The position numbers and the translations under genes are program-made. From the NCBI GenBank assembly GCA_963931805.1, contig OZ007497.1, forward strand, positions 47,859,650 through 47,923,649: a stretch of DNA of 64,000 nt. Reading direction: 5' to 3'. Below the pieces are notes generated by a model that saw nothing but the letters and a program-made list of their open reading frames with translations, was not told the DNA's origin and ran no database searches. This document shows positions 32,540 to 43,619 of the stretch, one piece after another; position 1 is the first letter of the stretch; every line of letters begins with the position of its first letter. This stretch comes from Microdon myrmicae. Its lineage: Eukaryota > Arthropoda > Insecta > Diptera > Syrphidae.

Positions 32540-33560
32540 GAATGGGAGGAAATCAGAAGCCGGAATGCTGAGGTAATCCGCCTGGCCAATCCAGAACAGA
32601 TCAAGGGCCACCGATAGTTTATGGAAGGATTCTATGGGGCAGCCGGAGAGACCTGCATGGAAGAGGCCACCAAATTCGTCGAGGTACGTCACGCTCTTAC
32701 CGCAAAACTTCCGTCCACGTCCAGGGCAGCAACCGACACCTTCAGTCGGCCACATGTAAGAAAACTTCCCCCGGTACAGATGCCAACGTTTTCAGGCAAA
32801 TATTCGGAGTGGCAACCCTTTAAGGATCTGTTCCTAGTGGTACTGGCAGACCACCCCGAATTTGTGGATCTGGAGAGACTGTACTATTTGAAGTCCAGTC
32901 TCCGGGACCGCCAGAGCCATTCAGAATATTCCCGTGACGGAGGAAAATTACCAGCGAGCTTGGGATAAGCTGGTGGATCACTACGATAACACTCGCGCCT
33001 TGGTCCAGTCTGCCCCGACTACACTCCTCAACGTACCTGCCCTTGCTAAGGAGTCAGCCGCAGGCCTGCGCACACTCCGCGAAACACCAACGATGCGATT
33101 GACAGCCTGGATGCCCTTGGTCGCCCCGTCGCCACCTGGGATGACATATTGGTTTACTTGACCACCCAGTGCATGGACCCCCAAACAAGTCGAGACTGGC
33201 AAACCACACAGGCGCGTTCTTGAAAACAAGGATTGAGGCATTGGAGTTCGTGGAGCTGCCCCGAAGCAACCTCGAGCACCCTCATCGGACTAAGAGCGAC
33301 CACCAGCCAAAAAACATCCAAAGGACGCGTCTCTCGGCCTACACCGCCTCACCCCCAGTCCAGAGCCCCTGGCTCATCTGTCCATTTTGCAACGCATCGC
33401 ACTATCTAGGCTTCTGTGTTGGATTTAATGAGCTCAGTCCGGACCAGCGACTGGTCCATGTCAACCAACGGAGGCTATGTTTCAACTGCCTGGGGGGACA
33501 TTTGCTCCGCGACTGCCACTCCACCAGTCGGTGCCGACATTGCCAAGAACGACACCATAC
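32540..33560 (+). pseudogene. BEL/Pao Gag with zinc knuckles, frameshifted
   Basis: Gag packages the element RNA. TFSGKYSEWQPFKDLFLVVL and ERLYYLKSSLR (near 32785-32900) are the conserved Gag core of the Pao group. TEENYQRAWDKLVDHYDN continues in another frame at 32934. Cys/His knuckles CPFCNASHYLGFC, CFNCLGGHLLRDC and CRHCQERHHTLLH lie between about 33380 and 33575. At least three frame changes separate these blocks. Confidence 0.85.
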
Positions 33561-33639
33561 CCTGCTCCACGCCAGTACGACAGCATCTCATCAGGACTCC
33601 CAGAGTGTCGTCGCACATCCTAACCGCCCATCAACTGCG

Positions 33640-34117
33640 GGAGACCCTCCTTGCTACTGCACGTGTCATCATCAAATCAGGGCACCAACGCCGGGTGGAG
33701 GCCCGCGCCCTGATGGATCCCTGCTCCGAGGTAACGTTTATATCCGAACCTCTCGCTCAGCGTCTGCATCTTCTCCGTCGGACATCGTTCATCCTAGTTC
33801 ACGGAGTCGGGGGTGCCCGCTGCCACACCGCTAAGGCCCAGTCGTCCATCACGATACTACCTCGTCACGACGGCGCTCGGGGCTGGACGACCAACGCTCT
33901 TTTCCTGCCTCACCTGTCGGATTAACTGCCACCCCGTCGATTCCTGCCTGGCGTTCTCGCCGTCCCAGCAGGCCTGGACCTTGCGGACCCGGACATCCCC
34001 TCCAGAGAAAAGGTGGATGTGAACATCGGCGCCGATGTGTACCCGGCCATCATTAAGGCAGGACTTAGGAAGTCCGACCACACGGACATCATCGCCCAGG
34101 ACACTCATTTGGGGTAA
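33640..34117 (+). pseudogene. BEL/Pao aspartic protease region
   Basis: The protease matures Gag-Pol. ARALMDPCSEVTFISEPLAQ (near 33704-33763) is the active-site region, with DPCS in place of the DSGS often seen in this family. VNIGADVYPAIIKAGLRKSD (near 34019-34080) follows in another frame. The sequence ends at the deletion point near 34117. Confidence 0.8.
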
Positions 34118-34269
34118 TAATGAAAAACGTCATTCCACGTCACTCCCACGGAATCAACAGTATTACACATCAGGAGACACCACTGCTCCCGAAGTCATCA
34201 CCCCGGCCCACAACAATATCCATTGTTCGTGGAAGTTGCGTTCAACGCCTGTGGTTCGCAAACATTTAC

Positions 34270-35909
34270 TCTTGGGCCCATTCCCTATCATGAATCAGTT
34301 CACCTAATTTGAACTTCGCTATGTTAATTAACTATGTTTAAGTAAAAGTTCAGCGCTGGTTTATCCTGCAATAGACTATTAATGGCAAGTCGGACCCCAG
34401 AAAATAAAGAAACTTCGTTAAACATACAGTTCTATGTCTTCTTGTAGAGTGTACAATAAGAATGTGTGTTCTGAGTCTGATTGTGTTGTGTTGTTTAAAT
34501 TTAACAACAGTACTATATTAAGTACAAATATACTTTTACAACAGTACTTTATTAAGTACACCTCCGCCTAGAACAACTTTTTTCATCAGAGATCCTTTAT
34601 CGCTGATTTCTTTTACATTAGTTTCATTTGTTCCAAGTCAGTGTGAAATTCCCTATTTGATATTCAATATTTCGGGCAATATACGAAGTGCGCCAAAATC
34701 CCTTGAAGTGCCCGCAGATTAAGAAACAGAAACTCATTAATGTCTGAAGACCGTCTTGTCTCAATTTACGGCATTCAGTGAACAAGCTGTGCGTCGACCA
34801 TAAATATTTCTTTTAATACCTATCGTTATTCAAATTACAGGTTATTCAAATCATTGGAAATTTAATAGCCTTAACCCCGACTTCAATCGGTTACTATATG
34901 TTAAATACGATCGTAAACTGACGATATTTGAATCCAGTTGATTACAGAAAGACGCTACCTAATGCATGAACGCATGTTCTACGAAGGTGAATCTGAGGTA
35001 CATTCACTTTTGAAAACCCTTAACTTCTAAACTTACCTTTAAACCCCACGTTTTGATATTAATGGATATTGAAGTGTAACTGCACTTTCGTACAAATAAA
35101 TATAACGATTGGTGGTGTGCGAATATTGTAGAATTTAAGGGCTAGTGATTTGTAGTGAAGACGGACAAATCTGCTGTTTTTACAATGTTTGAAAGTTCGA
35201 AAATCTTTTTTTAGCGGAAATAGAAAACTACAAACCACCAATGAAGTATAGTGTTGATGATTAAATTCCAGTTTAACGGTTGCCATTCGAAAAAAACCTT
35301 CTCTCAACAAATTATTTACGCAATGTGTGCTCGTGGATTAGTTGAACAAAAAATGCTATAACTCCAGTCTGGTTAACATAAAGATTAAGTAATATAACGC
35401 AATTACTCGAAGTTAAACATAATCGACCAAGGTCTTAAACTATTGCGTGTGTGTTTTAATTTAGCTTATTGGATTAATTTCACATAGCATTATCGAGTCA
35501 TTTTGACTTCAAAGAAAACTCAGAGATTTATAAAAAGCTAACAAATCTAGATCCCCAATGCCACTCCGAAGAATTGGATTTCTTTGCGCCCTACAAAGTA
35601 ATTAATTTGCATTTCATCTATACCAAAACTTGTCTCGTTAAAGAATGAAAATTCCTTGGAACTCTCCTTCAGTATGAGAATTTCCAGATTGGTTTAATTG
35701 CTTAGCCCTCTAAATCTCAAAATCAAATTACCAGTACTCACCTGTAGATATGATAGTCGGCTTAGTTATAAGAGGGTTAACCTCTTAGTTACGATCAACC
35801 TGCTTGAACCAGTCTATAATACACCATTAAACATGAGGCCCTAGTACAACCAATATTCACACACACTAATCCGAAACTTTGATACTTAATAGAACTCACC
35901 ATCATTTGT
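34270..35909. other. Region without a recognised gene
   Basis: AT-rich sequence beyond the BEL element. A short direct repeat (ACAACAGTACTNTATTAAGTAC at about 34504 and 34538) is the only structure noted. The small frames have no domain. Confidence 0.45.
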
Positions 35910-36179
35910 TTAGCCAGAGCCAACTTTTTGAAGTTCGAGACTTATCTGTTCAACCTTCCTCGCTTTCCTCTCATTTTTGGCAGCCCCTCTGTGCGCGGAC
36001 GATCGACTACATCTTGATATACCATAGTAGCTACTAGACGCAATGAAGCCCTTCGTGTTAACGAAGCCCTTCAAAATGTGTAGGCTTACACCAGATATGT
36101 GCGAAGTGATCACCAGCGAACAATTTGGAAACCTACCGATCTTTTTTTTTTTATTTATTATTATAATTTTTTTTTCATT

Positions 36180-36480
36180 GCTTTTCATGCTTTGTCCAGA
36201 TTCGAGGGCGTGTCCATTAATCATCAGCTGTGGAATCAGTGATCCACCTTTCCTTGCGAATATTGTGTATTGTGTTTTCGTTGCATCGAAGTCGACGAGA
36301 TCGGCCTTTCCCCACTGCAGGATTCATAGTTCATATGAACGAAGCTTGCTCGGCAATGCCCCGTGGCGACGCTGTCAAAAGCCTTGGAGATATCCAATGC
36401 GATCGCCTTTGACTCACCATGCCCCTCAATCGTACGTTGGGCACTTAAGAAATTTATCGGTCACTCTGTTGTTGTAAGCG
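36180..36480 (-). pseudogene. LINE RT fragment (LINE-D-like)
   Basis: The minus strand reads KAIALDISKAFDSVATGHCR (first catalytic Asp motif) and then, after a gap, FDATKTQYTIFARKGGSLIP and LMINGHALE, the segment past the RT catalytic box. The FADD box between them is deleted. It ends near an A/T run at 36140-36180. Confidence 0.65.
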
Positions 36481-36551
36481 AGATAAGTCATGATGGTACC
36501 TTCTGATATAAAGAATTCCGAAGGTAAACTAGTCTCCCATTCGGATCTCCT

Positions 36552-36578
36552 GGGGAGGGGAGGGGGGGGGGGGGGGGG
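36552..36578 (+). promoter_or_regulatory. G-tract, candidate polypurine tract
   Basis: GGGGAGGGGAGGG followed by a long G run ends one base before an LTR-X start (TGTGACGGTTCC). A similar G16 precedes the LTR-X at 47757. Polypurine tracts directly before a 3' LTR prime plus-strand synthesis. Confidence 0.5.
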
Positions 36579-36579
36579 C

Positions 36580-37760
36580 TGTGACGGTTCCACTGAACGC
36601 CACTACTTACCATTTTTCAATTACCCCAAAAGTCCTCCCGTGGCGGTTCCATTAAACGTCACTACTTACCTTTTTATTAATTATCCAAAAACTTCCTCCT
36701 AAAGCATCTAAAACTATTATCATTCGCTAATGCAATTGCATTAGCATCTTCAAGCATTTTCCCCAGGGGCATGGTTGCAAGCGTCGCATGAAAAACAATT
36801 CGGTTACAGCACCAAGTAGCCGATATCAAGCCCGAAGCATGTCAATGCTCATATTTCCCAATGAATTCTGCCACACACGTGCAGGGAATATTCTCCTGTT
36901 TTTATCTGCATGCACGTCAGCCGGTCGTCCGACCGACGGGCATATCGTAGCTCACGACTGGCCGCCAAAGGAAACCGAATTATCTATAGTGTAAATATAC
37001 ACACGAGAGTTCGACCCTTTGAGCCGCCATCGATGTGTGCGCGATCGGCATAGATGCTGTACGCAGTTGCCGATCGTGTGAACATCCAAATTCCTATGTG
37101 CATGATAGCTTGCCCAGCTGCAGGCACTTCACTCACTTTGCCTTTGTTGGGTGTATGTCTGCGGTTCGCGTACTCATGGACACGCGGCATGAGCGGCCGA
37201 GATGATCATCACGCGTATGGTCGCACCCTCGCTAGGACCAATGTGTCGGAGATCCTCTCCCATTGGTCGCTGGACGAGGGAGGAAATTCATTTTTCTCTT
37301 TCACGAAGAGTCGAGTATCAACCTTTGGTGTCACCGCACGCAAAGTCTAGATCGGGCAATCACAATTGGAGAGTCGAAATTTCATCCCTCGTTGGGAGTC
37401 GGACGCGTGTGGCCTTTTGAAATATTTCAAATATTAACTTAAAATGTAATCCAAACATGCATTGTGAACATCAGTTAAGTTTATCCACGAGTTAAGTAAT
37501 TGGGCTTGTACATATTTCAAATACTAACTTTAAATGTAATCCAAGCGTGCATTGTGAACATCAGTTAAGTCTATCCGGAGTTAAGTAGTGTGACCTGTAC
37601 ATATATCCTAAATTGTAAACATTAAATGTAACCCAAACGTGCATTCTGAACACCAGTTAGGTTTAAGAAAAGAATTGAAATAAGAAGTTTATGTTCCACT
37701 AACCAGTGAGTTTCATTTGTCTACCGAAATCACCAACGGGAAGACACCCATAACCCCACA
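36580..37760 (+). mobile_element. LTR-X related LTR
   Basis: It starts TGTGACGGTTCCACTGAACG and ends TAACCCCACA. The first ~60 bp occur twice in tandem (36581 and 36640). GCTAATGCAATTGCATTAGC near 36725 is shared with the copy at 39350. The 3' half differs from other LTR-X copies and carries three ~89-bp units (37421-37667), so this is a subfamily. The right flank is LINE-D. Target duplication not established. Confidence 0.55.
37421..37667. repeat. Three ~89-bp tandem units
   Basis: Units start near 37421, 37510 and 37600 and share ATTTCAAATANTAACTT, AATGTAATCCAA and TGCATTNTGAACANCAGTTA. They lie in the 3' part of the LTR and could be internal promoter or enhancer repeats. Confidence 0.7.
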
Positions 37761-37793
37761 GGGCTATCTCAGGAGGAACATCATGCAGATATT

Positions 37794-38680
37794 ATGATAA
37801 ATAACCAAACTTTAAGACGTCCGTCATCGCATAATCGGGCTCGCTCTCGAGGCTCTGCCCACGCTCGATTGGTAACGGCATTTTGTAACATCAGAGGCAT
37901 GGGTTTCACCAATTCGAATGTAAACGCCGTCCACCAATATTTGCAAACGACGAAACCTGATACCCTTGCCCTAACTGAGACCCAGGTCGATTCGTCAACT
38001 GATTTGACATATCTTGGTTGCTCAGGATACGACTTATATTCGAGATTCCGTTTTAAGGGCGAAGTCTGCGTTTTCACGCGATCCGACTGGATTGCAAGAG
38101 GATGGAGGCGTTGGAACCCAATAACATGGACATCATATGGTTGCGGGTCGTGCTGAGGAATTCTGTAAAATTCTTTGTTGTCTTTACCGCTCCCCGAATG
38201 AAGATCGACCCGCGAAATTTTTCGAACATCTTTCACATGCCATCGATAGATCAACCACCCGGCATCTGAAATTGTGTGGTCCTTGGCGACTTTAATGTGC
38301 ACAATAACGGCTGGCTCAGAACCGACGAGGCTGAGAGGCTGGCGAAGATGTTCGCTGTTAGCCACAACTTGATACAACACGTGGAGGAAGCCACGCGAGT
38401 GCCGGATGCCCGAAGCGATTATGCGAACATCCTGGATCTGTTTTTGACACTCAAACCGAGTATTTATACCGTAGAGGTTTCTGCGCCACTGGGAAACTCA
38501 GATCACACTTTGGTATATGTCGCGCTAGCACTTGCATTTCAAGCGAAAAACCGATCTAGGCAGCTTCGCCATGTATGGGTTGCTAACTTGGACGATTTGC
38601 GAGAATTCTCCGCATCCTTTCCATGGTCGGAAGTGTGCTTCGGAGACTGCGATGTTAAACGGAGTCGGTAACAGAGATTA
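37794..38680 (+). pseudogene. LINE-D APE-type endonuclease, broken
   Basis: Motifs: TAFCNIRGMGFTNSN, TTKPDTLALTETQVDSS (catalytic Glu), VVLGDFNVHNNGWLRTDE (Asp/Asn) and APLGNSDHTLVYVAL (Asp-His). Frame changes near 38155 and 38275 split it. The arrangement is that of CR1/Jockey/R1-group endonucleases. Confidence 0.82.
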
Positions 38681-38689
38681 TTCTTCTCG

Positions 38690-39274
38690 GGATGGAGATC
38701 TACATTCCACATTCCACCAAACGAGGTGCATCTGATAAACCGTGGTCTGACAAAAAATGCGAGCAGATTACAGCGGCAAAAAATAGAGCTTTTAAGCAAT
38801 GGCGCTCCAAACCCACTCATGTTAACAGAACGAATTTTGTTACAAAGATTGATACCGCGAAGAGAGCTCACAACGACAGAGTGACCAATGAACACCTTCG
38901 TCGCCCGACTGGTTCGCGCTCCTTCTGGTCAATGGCAAAAGCTGTCAGCAGTAACTTCGCTTCCTCCCCCTTCCATCCGATGGTGACAGACAGTGGGACG
39001 TTAGTCACAAATTCAAAGGATAAAGCTGATGTGTTCGCGAATTTATATCCGCGAATTCAAACCTCGATACCGGTCTTTTGGAACCACCGGTGATCGCGCC
39101 GCTACGATCGTCCATGCGGGATGTGAGATTTCGTCCGCGCACTATTCAATACATTCTAGGTGAACTGGACTGTAGGAAAGCAACCGGACCGGACGGAATA
39201 CCAACAACAGTTCTTAAAAACTGTGCTCCAGAACTATCACTGGGCAGACTCCTCCGCTTATCTTATGCTAGGAG
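38690..39274 (+). pseudogene. LINE-D linker and RT start
   Basis: IYIPHSTKRGASDKPWSDKK and KKCEQITAAKNRAFKQW give the linker. KATGPDGIPTTVLKNCAPEL (near 39178-39237) is the first RT block. The sequence is interrupted at 39278 by the LTR-X and continues at 40727. Confidence 0.75.
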
Positions 39275-39278
39275 GGCC

Positions 39279-40722
39279 TGTGGGGGTTCTTTTAAGCTTA
39301 CCCGAAGAACCCCCCACAGCTACAACCCAATTCCCGTTGTTTCCGGCTAATGCAATTGCATTAGCACCTGTAAAGGCTTCACGTATCAAGGTTATCTAAC
39401 GCATAACCTAAAAGTTCCTGTAAAAGAATTCTTACCCCCATGCATCAATTCGCTTTCAAATTCCCTACAAGAATTCTTTTCATCATACAAGATCATAAAC
39501 CCCAAACCGACTCGGCAATCTTTGTATGCCAAGCAATGCTACTACGCAAGTGGGCACCACATGTCCACCACCAAGGCCATCATGATTCCTTGCGTCAACG
39601 CATCATTGCAATTCTCAAAATACATTCACATTTAATGTAACCTTGTAATCTCGGCGATTTTTCCTGCATGCGCATTGCTTGGCGACTTATTTGTCTAACG
39701 TCCAAAGCAGCTTGTGGACGCAGCTGCATAGAATTAGCGCAAAGCCTCTAAAACCGAATTCTTCAGCCTGCATCATATGCCAAACAAAAGAATTCGGTTC
39801 GTCCGCACGCATTCGGGCGATACGATAAACAATTCAAATTGTTTGAAGTATCCCAAATGCATTCACACCTAAGGAGTGCAGTCTATTCATATAGCTGAAC
39901 CTCATTATATTCGATCCCTTTTGTCCAGCAAAATGCGGTACACGATCATCCATCGTGTACCTAAATTGCTTTGGCCTCACCAGCATATTCAAATGCAAAT
40001 AAAAATCCATTAGCACAATTTTCCCGATGCATTGCCGTATATTTATATAGCCACAATGCACATAGTAAACAATGATCTTCACGATCCCGCTGTCCTTACA
40101 ATTTTTCTGCTTCGTTCTCATGGCCTCGCTGCACGAGACGTGAGACCTCCATGATCGTCATTACGAGATCTGGTTTTCAATTCCACAAAAAGAGACTTTA
40201 CGTTTTTCTAGTGATAAGTTAACGTATCCTAAGCAGCGAGGATATTCACCACCACCGAATCGAGGGTGAATCAAGATCCAGATTCCAACCCTCGATTGAG
40301 TCTTAGTACAACAAGGAGTCGTTTTTCCTCCCCAGTTAATTGTAATAGTTGGAATTATAGTGCGAAGTGTTTGGATAGTTCGTGTATTGTGTACGTTTGA
40401 ACGATGCAATGGGGATGCTTAAATTAAGATATTTTTAAGGTTCCAAGTGACTTTTAATTTATGTTCATTTAATTAATCAAAAAGTAACTTTCGTTGTCAA
40501 TAAATTAAACTAACACGTCTTCCTGTGTAAACTTCTGTGTACTAACAATAAAAATCATTTTATACAAACAACATTTAGTGTTTTATTCTCCTTTCCTCTT
40601 TTCTGACAACTTGCGAGAGAACTTAATCCTTTGTGATCGATTAATGGCGGAACCGATGAACTCTTCAGTTTGTGGGGACGAGGTAGAACCTTGCGCCCAT
40701 GCCACGACATCGTACCCCGACA
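39279..40722 (+). mobile_element. Solo LTR-X (1444 bp)
   Basis: It starts TGTGGGGGTTCTTTTAAGC and ends TACCCCGACA, with GGCC at 39275-39278 and GACC at 40723-40726 (a duplication with one change). Removing it restores LINE-D codons (YARRTFPAC). The first 40 bp form a hairpin (GTGGGGGTTCTT with AAGAACCCCCCAC). AATAAAAATC near 40547 is a candidate poly-A signal. Confidence 0.82.
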
Positions 40723-40726
40723 GACC

Positions 40727-41410
40727 TTTCCTGCCTGCAGGAAAATCGCTGGAGTTCAGCCAATCCCAAAGACGGGAAAAAAATGTCTCCCACAAAATTA
40801 CTGTCCGATAACATTACTGTCTATGTTATCTAAGGTGATGGAAATGGTCATCAATACCGAGTTAATTAATTATTAATTAGAGTGCAACGGACTTCTGAAT
40901 GATCGTCAATACGGATTCCGTGGCAGGCGGTCCATGGGTGACCTTTTGACACTTATAACCGATATATGGATATCTGCGATTGAGCGGCATGGTGTGTCCA
41001 GGGTGATCGCATTGAATATCTCCACCGCGTCTGGCACGGAGCATTGCTGAGCAAACTTCGTTCATATGGACTTTCCCAGCAGCTTTGCGACTGGAAGACG
41101 AGCTTCCCCGCGTATCGATCGATCTGAGTTGTTGTGGACGGCGAGTGTTCGGACCTGTATCCTGTTAATTCAGTTGTGCCTCAAGGTTTTATTTTGGCTC
41201 CAACTTTATTTTTGCTTCACATAAATGATTTGTTGGAGACAATGGATAACAAAGTGTTTGGTTTTGCGGATAATAGTACGCTTGTTTCCTCCTTTTCGAG
41301 TGTTCGGGCGATTGGTGCATCAACGTCACACCAGCTGAGATGTAGACAGATTGAAGAGGTGAATCGATATCTAGATAAGGTCCTGCAGTGGGGAAGTGTA
41401 AAAAGACAAA
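40727..41410 (+). pseudogene. LINE-D reverse transcriptase, second part
   Basis: KIAGVQPIPKTGKKCLPQNY, LLSMLSKVMEMVINTELINY, NDRQYGFRGRRSMGDLLTL, an IALNIS piece where the KAFD residues are lost, LLSKLRSYG, VPQGFILAPTLFLLHINDLL and VFGFADNSTLVSSF (FADN instead of FADD). A mutated catalytic box plus stops (for example at 40876) make it inactive. Confidence 0.8.
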
Positions 41411-41834
41411 AAAATAAGCCTTCTTCAATTAAGTTAGATACGAGTACTCGTATAAGGGATAAACAATAACAAAAGCAAAGTTTTTTCTGTTCTTCATTTT
41501 CTTTGTATCTAATTAAGTTCTTTAAAATGCATGTAAACAAAACAATCGTAATGTCGAAAGACAAATTTTCACCCTTTAAGCGTATGCATGTAACTTAGAG
41601 AGTCGCAAGGGACCAGTAAGTTAGAAAATAAGATACCATAAGCTAGAGTTTAATCGTTTTTGCCTAGCGAGTAAGTAAATTATAATAAGAGGAAGAAATA
41701 AAAAATGAAAAAAAAAATGAAAAATGGACCAAAATCTCAGAAGCTGGGTGGTTGATCTATATTCAGTCGACGGTACGTGAAAGATCTTTGAAAAATGTCG
41801 CTGATCGATCGTCATTCGGGGAGCGATAAAGACA

Positions 41835-42110
41835 ACAAAGAAATTTAACAGAATTCCTCAGCACGACCCTGAACCATATGATGTCCCTGTTATTGGGTTC
41901 CAACGCCTCCATCCTCTTGCAAGCCAGTCGGATCGCGCGAAAACGCAGACTCCGCCCCTAAAACGGAATCTCGAATGTAAGTCGTATACTGAGCAACAAA
42001 GATGTGGCGGATCATTTCACAAATCGACCTGGGTCTCACTAAGGGCAAGGTTATCAGGTATCGCTGTTTGCAAATATTGGTGGGCAGTGTTTACATTCGT
42101 ATTTGTGAAA
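41835..42110 (-). pseudogene. LINE-D endonuclease fragment
   Basis: The minus strand matches 37900-38150 of LINE-D copy 3: VNTAHQYLQTAIPDNLALSE-like codons, the QVDL motif and the CVFARSDWLARGWRRW-like block. Only the middle of the endonuclease remains. Confidence 0.7.
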
Positions 42111-42219
42111 CTGATTGAATTGTTTATTTCAGAAAGTACCATCATGACTTATCTCCGTGCCAGTCCGGGCCATCAGCCACATATCTGAAACATAGACAAA
42201 GATTTCTGACAACGATATC

Positions 42220-42540
42220 GCGGATGTATACCGTGGCGGAGTGGTATTTCATCTTGGGACTGACTTACCACCTAAGCCAACCATTTCTCGAACCGGTACA
42301 TCAGCCATGCCTCGAAAGATGGATAGGGATTTCTCCCAACCATTTCACGGACCCTATAGCTTGTTGGGGTGGTATTTCACCAGAGCACAGGGCGTTAGGA
42401 CGCCACCTACTACTCGGCCTTTAGTCGCCTTATAACGGTTTTCGACGATCGTGAAGAACGTGGGATTCGAACTGACGCTATGACAGTTAAAATCACTCAA
42501 AATGTAACCAATGCTCAACACATCAGGCCACTACCGCGTG
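42220..42540 (-). mobile_element. Possible second tRNA-derived SINE
   Basis: The minus strand has an A-box-like TGATGTGTTGAGCATTGG (42510-42530) and a B-box-like AGTTCGAATCC (42462-42473), spaced as in tRNA-derived SINE heads. A 240-bp body without coding capacity follows, with repeated GAAATACCACYCC and GAAATGGTTGG. The head is not a functional tRNA. Assignment rests on the promoter boxes only. Confidence 0.4.
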
Positions 42541-42549
42541 TACGAATTC

Positions 42550-43619
42550 GATTTCTAAACTCAAGTACATTCAAGTGATGTGGAATTGCTATGTTATTGC
42601 TTGGTATACGGCTAATGCATTTGCTTATTCGAATTTATTTTGGTGTTCCTCATTATTTGCTTGTGTATTGTGTGTTTATCTGTGAGAAACACCACGCTAC
42701 TCCCTCCTCAGTAACTTTGTTACGATCAACTTCGTGTGCGAACGGCGAGGCGAGAAACGAGCGAGCGAGAGAACGTCGGAGCAGGCGAGTGTGCCGGTGC
42801 TCTATGCGGAAGTCGTGATCGTAGTAGTAAGTCCTGTTTACCTACGGGAGATCGTGTGTTGTGTGTGTATACAGATCACGTCGGGGTCAATTTGGCAGAT
42901 GGGGTTTGGCGGATTTTTAGTCAATGTCGAATGTTTGATGATGATGGGGAAGTGTTCCGCCGAACACTGTTCACAAAAGGAATCACGGAGAGAATATAGC
43001 ACAAAAATAAAACACTGCTAATTATTTTCGGAGGCGTTTATTTAATTTAGTTTTATATCTTTAGTTTACACTAATAGTTTGGCAAGAGTACACAATATGT
43101 GTCACGATTTTTATACCTTTGTTTTTTTTTCCTTTTCTGTTTTGCATTTTTGCGCCAAAAAAAAAATATAGCGAATTAAAATCAACAGTAACGAACGCAC
43201 ACGTTAGGATACAACAAAGATACTCGGGTTAACTCGCGTATTTAAAAATCTAAACTTCTGGTCGATCAGTTCTTTTCTCGTTTCCCACGTCGCACCGGTC
43301 AACACTCTTCGTTGGGTTCTCTGTGTTAGACCGTCTATCGCAACGGTTGCGTTGCGCGGATCCTGTATCTCGACTATTCTCTATATCGACTATTGTACTC
43401 AAGGATTACCTCGAGGGACTTGTGGTGAGTTTTCTTTCCCCGAGAGAAACGTGAAGTTTCTCTTTGTCGTGGTTAATTGGTAAGGATCTCTCTGGCTGAT
43501 CTTAGCACGTGTGCTAATAGATCCATTGTTTTCTCATACAACGAAGGTCACAGGAAAACGAAATTGAGTAAAGAGGAAGGAACAAAGGGGCATCATAGGA
43601 TACATTGTGTAGCTGCTTA
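42550..43619. other. No recognised gene
   Basis: Mixed-composition sequence with CpG-rich patches at 42730-42800. A GAGAGAAACGTGAAGTTTCTC palindrome-like stretch at 43441-43461 resembles 45740-45755, so part is probably repeat-derived. No domain seen in the small frames. Confidence 0.4.

Larger units (their letters stand above)
31801..34264 (+). mobile_element. BEL/Pao retrotransposon lacking pol
   Basis: Target duplication TTTAC at 31796-31800 and 34265-34269 (5 bp, as expected for BEL/Pao). The 5' LTR is 31801-32433 (TGTTGGGG...CAAACA). A primer site follows, then gag, CCHC knuckles and protease. RT, RNase H and integrase are deleted. The 3' LTR keeps only its last ~139 bp (34126-34264), about 95% identical to 32295-32433. 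The deletion joins protease-region codons near 34117 to mid-LTR. Several frameshifts are present. Confidence 0.9.
37765..41745 (+). mobile_element. LINE-D copy 3, split by solo LTR-X
   Basis: The most complete LINE-D: endonuclease (37794-38680), linker, RT start (39150-39274), then RT (40727-41400) after the LTR-X, and a 3' UTR with GTCGAAAGACAAATT and GGACCAGTAAGTTAG, ending in an A-rich tail at 41745. The RT C-terminus is deleted near 41405. There are many stops. Confidence 0.78.
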
